From contig DATATB010000113.1 of NCBI GenBank assembly GCA_036268995.1, forward strand, positions 1 through 64,000: a stretch of DNA of 64,000 bases, read 5' to 3'. Source of the stretch: DATATB01 sp036268995. Its GTDB lineage: Bacteria > Planctomycetota > Planctomycetia > Pirellulales > PNKZ01. The first letter of the stretch is position 1. Each line of letters starts with the position of its first letter. A program made the position numbers and the translations under genes. The notes beneath the pieces were generated by a model. That model saw only the letters and a program-made list of their open reading frames with translations. It searched no databases and was not told the origin of the DNA. Positions 8,595-15,679 of the stretch are shown here, in pieces.

Positions 8595-9320
8595 CTATTT
8601 CCACAATGGTGCCGCTAGCTTGATTTCATGAAGTGCCGCCGGGGGCACGTCCAGTTTTCGCGGGTTCAGAACGCGCGCTTGATTCCAACGCAGCCCTGTC
8701 GAATGCTGTTGGATTCGGTCGGAACCAATCACAGTTCCCTGCACCTTCCAGCTAAACGAGCTTTGTGGCCCTGGCAGTTGCGGCAACGTTACACCCGTGC
8801 CCAGCTTTTGATGACCCGAATGAATCGTTGCATTCGCCCCAATGCCGAACCCTTGACCGATATCGTATGACTCCGTTACTGTCAATGCGACCCTGCTGTC
8901 CGCATAGTCCTTGGGGTCGTACGCGACATTCCCCCGGTCCCGGGTCGCGATCGTAACCCCGTTGTTTGGGACTAGCCATTGATCGGCTCGATATTCAACC
9001 TCGAAGGCAACAAGCCTCGAGGTCAGGGCGTTCCTAGCTATCCCCGCATCGATGGCCTCGGCAACCAACGGTTGGTAGTCGAAGTGTTGCTCTTCCGTCG
9101 CACCGGCGAACACCTTGCCGTCCGGAGTTTGCGATAACTCGACGCCCTTTAGATCCCAGAGAGTGGATGAATGCTGCACCTTCGGATTTCCGTTGGCGTC
9201 CAAAAGCTTGATTGTCATGCCAATCTTTTGTGCCCAAAGTTGAGATGCCTGATCTTTTCCATACACGTATGTCACTTTGAAGTTGTATCCAAAGGGATTA
9301 AGCCGTGGCTTGCCACCCAC
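8595..9320 (-). CDS. Orphan RHS-like C-terminal tip (5' truncated)
   Basis: 241 residues from a GTG at 9320, but the frame stays open upstream and encodes ADLIGYVGG immediately before it. Together with the following NPFGYN this resembles the hinge of RHS/YD-repeat proteins (LY.YVGNNP...DPFG), after which the variable tip begins. The rest (WDLKGVELSQ, WLVPNNGVTIATRDRG, RVALTVTESYDIG) has no known toxin motif. No YD repeats occur upstream; an IS remnant and then an LRR gene lie there instead. I read it as the displaced tip of an RHS-type polymorphic protein whose core was lost. The GTG start may not be used; it could be a silent cassette. It could also be an unrelated beta-rich secreted protein. 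Confidence 0.5.
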   Translation of the reverse strand: MGGKPRLNPFGYNFKVTYVYGKDQASQLWAQKIGMTIKLLDANGNPKVQHSSTLWDLKGVELSQTPDGKVFAGATEEQHFDYQPLVAEAIDAGIARNALTSRLVAFEVEYRADQWLVPNNGVTIATRDRGNVAYDPKDYADSRVALTVTESYDIGQGFGIGANATIHSGHQKLGTGVTLPQLPGPQSSFSWKVQGTVIGSDRIQQHSTGLRWNQARVLNPRKLDVPPAALHEIKLAAPLWK

Positions 9321-9536
9321 GTAGCCAATCAGGTCAGCGCTCGCCCTTAAACAAGCGAACGCCGGGTGGCTGAACGGGGCGTTTTCGCCGGCCCTTGCCG
9401 GCGCAGCGGCAGCGGCCGCCGGCCTTCTGGCGCGGTGTTGAGCTTCGGGTTGTCGTCGAACATGGGCGGTGGCTTTCTGGGGTCGGGCGTGGCGGCGGAC
9501 CGGAGCATCCGGACTCCGGCTTCGGGAAGTCGTCGT

Positions 9537-9672
9537 TCAACAGCGCAGCTGATCGAGCCAGCGGAACAAGACGGTTTGCCACGGGTTCCAACTCAGCAGG
9601 CGGTAGACCAGACGCCGGCCCGACCGCACGATCTGACAAGGTAGCCGCATCAATGCGTTGCGGAACGTCTTG
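9537..9672 (-). pseudogene. Transposase C-terminal remnant
   Basis: Only the last 45 or so codons of a DDE transposase remain: FRNALMRLPCQIVRSGRR followed by LVYRLLSWNPWQ and a stop at 9537. The pattern (LP..IVR.GRR..YRL.. .WPW) matches the C-terminus of IS1380-like or IS4-like transposases. The upstream part is missing; the frame runs into a tandem repeat beginning near 9673. Downstream, 9321-9536 carries no recognisable gene and may be the IS end before the RHS-like tip. This scar marks where the RHS-like gene lost its 5' part. Confidence 0.6.
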
Positions 9673-9764
9673 GGGTGCGAGGGAACGGGGGCGAGGGAAC
9701 GAGGGAACGGGGACAGGTCCAATTCTTTGGGGCGAGGGAACGGGGACAGGTCCAATTCTTTGGG
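9673..9764. repeat. 33-bp tandem repeat with GGGACAGGTCC core
   Basis: Two nearly identical 33-bp units start at 9700 and 9733 (each beginning CGAGGGAACGGGGACAGG and continuing TCCAATTCTTTGGG). Partial copies of the GAGGGAACG part precede them from about 9679. A diverged relative (CAGGGACAGGCCCAGTTCTT) lies at about 8171-8190, downstream of the RHS-like cassette. The array abuts the transposase scar exactly. Confidence 0.75.
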
Positions 9765-9781
9765 AATCGCCTAAATGAGCT

Positions 9782-10633
9782 TTACTTGTCTCCCGGCGCC
9801 GCGCGTATGACGCAGGCCGGGAGAGTCCGTCTTAGCTTGTCCAACACATCGTCGGTAGCTTTGGCTCCTCCAACAACGAGGATAAGCGGGTGCGCGGACG
9901 CCGCAAGGTGCGAAAAATCCGACACGTCGGTGAATGCGCAATCCAGTTCCTCAAGTGTGGCGGGATTCAATGGCGAGATGTCAGAGACCTTGGTGTTTCG
10001 GCAGTCGAGTCTTCGCAGGGGCGCTCCCTTTAGGGCTGACAAACTGGACACGCGCGTGCCACTGCAATTGAGTGTTTCAAGGGGCACGCCCTTAAGTGGA
10101 GATAAGTCAGCCAACTCGGTGTTCAGGCTACAGTCCAAGTCTGTCAACGGCATTCCCGACAGCGGCGAGAGGTCAGCTATCCGACAGCGGTCGCAATACA
10201 ACTCCCTCAGAGGCATCCCTTTCAGGGGTGATAAATTGGCTACCCTTGTGCCGCCACAGTGTAGCGTCGTGAGTCTCGCGCCCCTCAAAGCGTTGAGGTC
10301 CGAGATTGGGCAGCTCGATACGTAAAGCTCGCGCAGGCCCGGCAGTGCCCGGAGAGGTGAAATATCCGTTACGTTGCGCAGGGCGACAGCAGTTACGACA
10401 CCGTTGTCGATGTCCGGCGCAAGCTCGCCGTCGAACTTCGGATTGAGTTCCGCCAGCTTCCGCGTGACGGCCTTAATTTGCTGATCGGCAGGCATGGAGG
10501 CAACGCCGCGCTTCCACTCGGCGAACGCGGGATCGTCGGCCCGTATCCGCGGCCTGTTGGCCGCCTGCGCGTGGGCCTGCGCTGCCAATGCGAGCACAAT
10601 TAAATCCGCGGCGAAAACAACGGCCCGGTTCAT
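9782..10633 (-). CDS. Secreted leucine-rich-repeat protein
   Basis: 283-residue protein from ATG 10633, chosen because it begins a signal peptide (MNRAVVFAADLIVLALAAQAHAQA); the open frame continues upstream to 10837 with proline-rich, unlikely sequence. After a short charged domain (ADDPAFAEWKRGVASMPADQ, then KLAELNPKFDG) come about seven LRRs of the type L.(G/A).PL..L.C..T.V.DLSPLKGMPL, with Cys repeatedly at the same position. This repeat class and its preceding LNPKFDG segment are typical of planctomycete proteins, often fused to kinases. It is likely exported and used for binding. It lies between an IS scar and the mosaic protein gene, suggesting a recombination-prone locus. Confidence 0.8.
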   Translation of the reverse strand: MNRAVVFAADLIVLALAAQAHAQAANRPRIRADDPAFAEWKRGVASMPADQQIKAVTRKLAELNPKFDGELAPDIDNGVVTAVALRNVTDISPLRALPGLRELYVSSCPISDLNALRGARLTTLHCGGTRVANLSPLKGMPLRELYCDRCRIADLSPLSGMPLTDLDCSLNTELADLSPLKGVPLETLNCSGTRVSSLSALKGAPLRRLDCRNTKVSDISPLNPATLEELDCAFTDVSDFSHLAASAHPLILVVGGAKATDDVLDKLRRTLPACVIRAAPGDK

Positions 10634-10836
10634 TGCGCGTTCTCCGGCCGACACGTCCGCCGCTCGTTGCGGTGGAGGTGGAGACGGCGGCGTTGCCGTT
10701 TGCTGTGACGATTCTACCGGCGGAAGCAAATGGAAAGCAGCACGAAGGCATCGGCCGCGTTTCTCCGACCGCAAGATAACGCGGTGGGCGGTGCGCCGGC
10801 CGACTGCGATCATACCCTGTTTTACGGACGCACGCA

Positions 10837-12258
10837 TCAGGGCGTTGATTTCCGCTTGATGTCATAGCCGCTGTCTGCGAGGCCAAAGAAGCGATATTGG
10901 AGCTCAAATCCCATGCGCCCTAGGACATCGCGGGCTTGCTGCGTGGTTGAATCCAAATCCTGTATACGCGCGATGTCGGCTAGGTTAGGGTCGAATGACC
11001 ATGTCCCGTCAGGTTTCCGCGTCCCGGTCCACGATGCAGCGATTCCAACTGGGTCCGATTGCGTCGTTGATGCGAGATCGGTGTACACGACCACGAGTTT
11101 GACGTCAGTTGCGCCGGCCGGGATATCAAAACTGGTAAACGACTTGCCGTACCATTTGTCCTGGGCTTGGATGACTGGGGTCCACGCTGCCGCCGCGCGT
11201 CGGGTGCCGAGTGTCGCCTTGTCCGAGTTAGCGTTAGTGGCCGATGTGCTGCCCGGCGTCCCCGGGTTCCATTGGACCGCAACCTGAGCGGAGTCGTGAT
11301 CGCTAGGGTCGCTGCCGCTTAATATTGTCTGGAGTGATCCGAACGTTCTCGGCAAGCGGCTTCCCTGGCGCGCGGTTACGACGAGTGTGTTCTTCTCGAC
11401 TCCGACGCTCAAATACAGGGACGCCTCGGGGAGCGGGATGCTTGGTCGAATGGTCCCAATGACGGTTTTGGGATTTTCCATTGCTTGCTTTTGCAGAGCC
11501 GCAAAATCCTTCTGTTCTTGGGTCGTGAGCTTGCTGCTCACCCAGTCATTGACAAACTTGGAATTTATTACTCCCTTTGCTTCGACGGCCGGCGTGCCGG
11601 CTTTCGGTCGCACTCTGCTCTGACGCTGATTTGCCTGTTGCCCGCCTTGCGCGGGCGGCTGGGCGGGCTGCTGCGCCTGGGCGAGTTGGTCCTGCCGGCG
11701 CGGTGGCTTGGCGAGGGCGTCGAGCCTTGGCGATGCGTTTGCGGGCCTCGTCCGGAGGGCGGTGGCGCTGCCCGTTGAGACGAACCAGCCGGCGTTGGGC
11801 GGGCCGCCTGCGCGCGGATGCTTCGAGTCGTCCCATTCCGCCTCGGCGGTGCGCTCCAGCTCCAAGCGCTCGATGATCCGCTGGCTGCGCTCGCGCGCTC
11901 CCGCCGCAATCGCTTCTCCGCTTTGCAAATCGCGGAGCTGCCGCGCGTACTCCGGCGAGATCGCGGCCAGCCACTCCAACTGTTCCCGCCGCGGTTCATC
12001 GCCGCGCGGCGTTTTGGCCAGATTTCGCAATCGCCGCTCGTGCTCGGGAGAGATAGCGGCCAGCCATTCCAAGTACTCGCCATCGATTCCCGCGCCCGTG
12101 TCATCCGTCGCGCCGCTCCGGGACGGATCTCCGGTGATTGCCCGGGCAAACAGCAGAGCTTCGCTTGGTGCGGAGGCGGGCAGTAGTCCGGGGTCAGCAA
12201 GACCGCTTGGATGACGGCTCAAGTTGAATCTCCAAAAGAACCTTGGCGGGAGTTGCAC
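10837..12258 (-). CDS. Large mosaic protein with tandem ISPxHxxxLRxL repeats
   Basis: Unrecognised protein of up to 473 residues. Near residue 60 it carries two tandem copies of a motif of about 32 residues (EWLAAISPEHERRLRNL and EWLAAISPEYARQLRDL). Then comes a conserved-looking segment WDDSKHPRAGG-PPNAGWF (about 150-170). A Gln/Pro/Ala linker (QDQLAQAQQPAQPPAQGGQQ) precedes a C-terminal region of about 250 residues, including SKFVNDWVSSKLTTQEQKDF. The repeat-then-SKHPR-linker-tip order recalls polymorphic secreted effectors with conserved N-termini and variable C-termini. This is inference; no catalytic motif is recognised. The GTG at 12258 lies only about 12 bases after a predicted -10 box, so the true start may be further in. 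Confidence 0.55.
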   Translation of the reverse strand: MQLPPRFFWRFNLSRHPSGLADPGLLPASAPSEALLFARAITGDPSRSGATDDTGAGIDGEYLEWLAAISPEHERRLRNLAKTPRGDEPRREQLEWLAAISPEYARQLRDLQSGEAIAAGARERSQRIIERLELERTAEAEWDDSKHPRAGGPPNAGWFVSTGSATALRTRPANASPRLDALAKPPRRQDQLAQAQQPAQPPAQGGQQANQRQSRVRPKAGTPAVEAKGVINSKFVNDWVSSKLTTQEQKDFAALQKQAMENPKTVIGTIRPSIPLPEASLYLSVGVEKNTLVVTARQGSRLPRTFGSLQTILSGSDPSDHDSAQVAVQWNPGTPGSTSATNANSDKATLGTRRAAAAWTPVIQAQDKWYGKSFTSFDIPAGATDVKLVVVYTDLASTTQSDPVGIAASWTGTRKPDGTWSFDPNLADIARIQDLDSTTQQARDVLGRMGFELQYRFFGLADSGYDIKRKSTP

Positions 12259-12269
12259 AACGGTGCATA

Positions 12270-12298
12270 AAAATATCCAAAATAATGGACAATTTCAA
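12270..12298 (-). promoter_or_regulatory. Candidate sigma-70 promoter for the mosaic protein gene
   Basis: On the minus strand, TTGAAA (12293-12298) and TATTTT (12270-12275) are separated by exactly 17 bases in an AT-rich patch. The position upstream of the 10837-12258 gene fits. Weak evidence: pattern only. Confidence 0.3.
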
Positions 12299-12451
12299 GC
12301 GATTCATGGGCCAACTAGTGAAGATAAAGCGATATAAGCGGGATGACTGCCCGATTATCTTTGCCCAGAAAAATGAGCCGGCCTGGCAGGAAAGGCGCGC
12401 CGCTTAGCCCCCGGCGAGCTTCGCGGCGGCTTAAGGCCTGGGGCAGAATGA

Positions 12452-15241
12452 TTAGAACGGCGCGTCGACCGCATTGCCGGCTTCGGCGTCGTCGGAGGTT
12501 GCTTGCTTTTTGACGGCGCGCTTGGAGGGGGCCTTTTTCTTGGCGGGAGCCTTCTTGGCGGCCTTTGGAGCTTTGGCGGCCTTGGCCGTCTTGGCTGCCT
12601 TCTTGGGAGCGGCGGCCTTCTTCAAGGCTTGCTTGCGGCGGGCCTTGGGGCTGGGGCCTTTGGCGGCCCGCTCGGCCAAAAGGTTGAGCGCCTGCTCGAC
12701 GGTCAACTCGTCGAGCGTCAGACCCTTGGGTAGCGAGGCGTTGCCCACGCCGTCGCTGACGTACATGCCGTAACGGCCTTCGAGCACCACCATCTTTTGC
12801 TTCGTGACCGGCGAAACGCCCAACTCCTTGAGCGGCTCTTTGGGGGCGCCAAAACCGCGCCGCGCTTGCTTCGGCTGCGCGAGCAATTCGAGCGCCTGCG
12901 CCAGGGTCACGTCGATCGGCGACAAGTCCGCCGGCAGGCTGCGCGTTTCGGCTTCGCATTTCACATACGGACCGAAGCGGCCGTTGAAGGCCATCACCTT
13001 TTCGCCGCTGGTGGGATGCGGGCCCAACTCGCGCGGCAACGACAACAGCTTGAGCGCCGTCGCCAGGTCGACATCTTCGACCTTCATGCCTTTGAGCAGC
13101 GAAGCGTTGTGCTTGTCCTCGTCGTCGGCGGCTCCCCGCTGCACGTAGGGACCGAAGCGGCCGGTTTTCAGATACACGGGCTTGCCGGTATCAGGGCACG
13201 TGCCCAGCGGCTGCTCGGCCTGCGCGGCCTGGTCGAGCATTTCGAGCGACGCGGTCACGGTCAGCTCGTCAGGCGGAAAGCCGTCGGGAATGCTGGCCCG
13301 GCGCTCGCCTTGCTGCAAAAAAGGCCCGAAGCGGCCGACGCGCACAAAAATCTCGTCGCCGCCGTCGGGCGGCTTGCCCAGCGAAATGCGGCTCACGTCG
13401 CGGGCGTCGATCTGCTCGACCTTGTCCTTGAGCTGCTGCTTGAGGCCCGCTTCGCCGTTGCCGAAGTAAAACTGGCTGAGGTAATCCACGTGGCCGCGCT
13501 CGCCGCGGCTGATGGCATCCAGATCGTCTTCCATCTGTGCCGTGAAGTGATAATCCACCAGGCCGGGCAGGTGCGACTCGAGCAACTGCGAAACGGCAAA
13601 TGCCGTCCACGTCGGCACCAGGGCGTTGCCGCGCTTCGTGACATAGTCGCGCGCCAGGATCGTATCGATGATGGCGGCATACGTGCTCGGCCGGCCGATG
13701 CCCATCTCTTCGAGCGTGCGCGTGAGCGTGGCTTCGTTGTAGCGGCTGGGCGGCTGAGTCGTGTGGTCCTTGGGCTCCAACTGCCGGCAAGCGATCTGCT
13801 GGCCGACTTCCACGGACGGGAGCACGGTTTCGCGGTCGGCCAGCTCGGCTTGCGGATCGTCGGCCCCTTCGACATAAGCCCGCAGATAGCCGGGAAAATC
13901 GATCGTCTTGCCGCCCACCTGGAAGGTGGCGCCGCCACCTTCGACGGTGATCGAAATACGCCGGCCGCGCGCGTCAGACATCTGGCTGGCCACGGTCCGC
14001 TTCCAAATCAGCTCATACAGCCGGAACTCTTCGGCCGAGATTTGGCTGCGCAGCTTTTCGGGCAGGTCGAAGGGATGGCCGGCCGGGCGGATGGCTTCGT
14101 GCGCTTCCTGAGCGTTTTTGACCTTGGTGCGATAAATGCGCGGCTCGGCCGGCAGATAGTCGCTGCCATATTGCGAGGCCACGAGCTCGCGGGCCGCATC
14201 GACGGCCACCTTGGCCAGGTTCGTGCTGTCGGTACGCATGTAGGTGATGTGGCCGTTTTCGTACAGGCTTTGCGCCGCCTGCATCGTCCGCCGCGCCGTA
14301 AAACCAAGCTTGCGGTTGGCCTCTTGCTGGAGCGTGCTGGTGGTAAAGGGCGGATACGGCTTGGTGGTGTAGGGCTTGTCTTCGAGCGAGCCGACGCGGA
14401 ATTCGGCGGTGCGCAACCGTGCGGCCAGCGATTGGGCCTCGGTTTCGTTGAGCAACAAAAGCGAGGGATCTTTCAGCTTGCCGGTGGTCGAGTCGAAGTC
14501 GCGCGTGGCCGGCACGCGGCGATTTTCGTAGCTCACCAGAACGGCGTCGAATTCACCGGCTTCGGCGCTTTTGTCAGTGGCCGTGGCAAACGTGCCCAGC
14601 AGGTCCCAGTACGTGGCGGCGACAAACGCCATGCGCTCGCGTTCGCGCTGGACAATCAGCCGCACGGCCACGCTCTGCACGCGGCCGGCAGACAAGCGCG
14701 GCCGCACTTTGCGCCACAGCAGCGGCGAGACTTCGTAGCCATACAACCGATCGAGAATCCGCCGCGTTTCCTGGGCCCGAACCAGTGCGTCGTCGATGTC
14801 GCGCGGATGCTCCAGGGCCTCGAGGATGGCTTCTTCCGTAATTTCGTGAAATACCAGGCGATGGACCGGCACTTTCGGGTCCAGCAGTTCGCGCAGGTGC
14901 CAACTGATGGCCTCGCCCTCGCGGTCTTCGTCCGTCGCCAGATACAGCTGGCTGGCCTGCTTGACCAGGGCTTTGAGCTTGCGGACCTGCTCGGTTTTGC
15001 CCGGGGGGATGATGTATACCGGATTAAAGCCGTGGTTGACGTCGACGCCCAGATAGGCCCAATCCTCCTTTTTATATTGGGCCGGGATTTGCTTCGCGCC
15101 TTGCGGCAAATCGCGGACGTGGCCGATGCTGGCCTCGATCACGTAATTGCTGCCCAAAAATTTGCTGATCGTGCGGGCCTTGGCGGGCGATTCGACGATC
15201 ACCAGGGCCTTGCCGTCAGGTTTCGCTTTGCTTTTTGCCAT
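12452..15241 (-). CDS. topA: DNA topoisomerase I
   Basis: Type IA topoisomerase that relaxes negative supercoils by single-strand passage. The N-terminus is a Toprim domain (ALVIVESPAKARTISKFLG at 12-30; acidic triad in ATDEDREGE at 102-110). The catalytic tyrosine is Tyr334 in GHITYMRTDS. The C-terminus has three or more repeats of the zinc-less Topo_C type (TGRFGPYVQRG, NGRFGPYVKC, EGRYGMYVSDG). It ends in a Lys/Ala/Pro-rich tail of about 70 residues (KKAAAPKKAAKTAKAAKAP) like histone H1, probably for DNA binding. At 929 residues it is longer than the E. coli enzyme mainly because of that tail. It is divergent from the chaperone gene at 15680; the 438-bp gap holds three phased repeats. Confidence 0.96.
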   Translation of the reverse strand: MAKSKAKPDGKALVIVESPAKARTISKFLGSNYVIEASIGHVRDLPQGAKQIPAQYKKEDWAYLGVDVNHGFNPVYIIPPGKTEQVRKLKALVKQASQLYLATDEDREGEAISWHLRELLDPKVPVHRLVFHEITEEAILEALEHPRDIDDALVRAQETRRILDRLYGYEVSPLLWRKVRPRLSAGRVQSVAVRLIVQRERERMAFVAATYWDLLGTFATATDKSAEAGEFDAVLVSYENRRVPATRDFDSTTGKLKDPSLLLLNETEAQSLAARLRTAEFRVGSLEDKPYTTKPYPPFTTSTLQQEANRKLGFTARRTMQAAQSLYENGHITYMRTDSTNLAKVAVDAARELVASQYGSDYLPAEPRIYRTKVKNAQEAHEAIRPAGHPFDLPEKLRSQISAEEFRLYELIWKRTVASQMSDARGRRISITVEGGGATFQVGGKTIDFPGYLRAYVEGADDPQAELADRETVLPSVEVGQQIACRQLEPKDHTTQPPSRYNEATLTRTLEEMGIGRPSTYAAIIDTILARDYVTKRGNALVPTWTAFAVSQLLESHLPGLVDYHFTAQMEDDLDAISRGERGHVDYLSQFYFGNGEAGLKQQLKDKVEQIDARDVSRISLGKPPDGGDEIFVRVGRFGPFLQQGERRASIPDGFPPDELTVTASLEMLDQAAQAEQPLGTCPDTGKPVYLKTGRFGPYVQRGAADDEDKHNASLLKGMKVEDVDLATALKLLSLPRELGPHPTSGEKVMAFNGRFGPYVKCEAETRSLPADLSPIDVTLAQALELLAQPKQARRGFGAPKEPLKELGVSPVTKQKMVVLEGRYGMYVSDGVGNASLPKGLTLDELTVEQALNLLAERAAKGPSPKARRKQALKKAAAPKKAAKTAKAAKAPKAAKKAPAKKKAPSKRAVKKQATSDDAEAGNAVDAPF

Positions 15242-15679
15242 ACGCCAATCGTAGTTCGATTCTGGGCAGCGGAAATGGTGGATGGCCGAAACAATCGAGC
15301 GGCACTCGAGGCCTGCCGGGCGGTGTTTGGCGGGAAATCAAATTTGCCTTGTTTCTAGGTTGTGTCAGTTGCCCAAGATGCCGTTTGGGATTGCATTTAA
15401 GTCCTGCATTCTTAAAATTGCACCACTTGGCAGTAGGCGCCGAATTTCGACCATTCAGCCGCCGGATTGTGCGGCTCAAAGTCGACTGAGTCTCCTGCGA
15501 GCTATGAACGGTTTTCTGCGAGCAACGGCCGGTTTTCTGCGAGCAACGAACGGGCGCACTGGCCGCGCACGGCATCGGCGCCCGGCAGCGCCCCGGCAAG
15601 AGCAATAATATCTGCATCGGCCCGCTGTCAAGCCATCTTGCGCTTTGAACGGGCGGGTTCACAAGGACGGATCAGCCCC
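15242..15679. promoter_or_regulatory. Divergent intergenic region between topA and the chaperone gene
   Basis: 438 bases that must hold promoters for both divergent genes. The clearest structure is the set of 21-bp direct repeats at 15488-15550. No RNA gene or convincing small protein was seen; frames through it shift to low-complexity sequence. Confidence 0.5.
15488..15550. repeat. Three 21-bp direct repeats, possible operator
   Basis: CTGCGAG occurs at 15495, 15516 and 15537, exactly 21 bp apart. Units two and three share 19 identical bases (CGGTTTTCTGCGAGCAACG at 15509 and 15530); unit one is diverged. A spacing of two helical turns puts the sites on one face of the DNA, as expected for a cooperative regulator-binding site 130-190 bases upstream of the chaperone start. 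Confidence 0.6.

Noticed and set aside
12797..15358. 853-residue open frame antisense to topA
   Set aside because: High GC makes the complementary frame of a long gene open; the sequence is His/Arg/Gln-rich without any domain, while the topA frame has all motifs.
15488..15550. Repeats as a CRISPR array
   Set aside because: Only three 21-bp units without spacers; no cas genes.
15467..15679. N-terminal extension of the SurA/PpiD-like gene to 15467
   Set aside because: It reads the 21-bp repeats as Ser/Ala/Asn repeats and precedes a proper start with membrane anchor at 15680.
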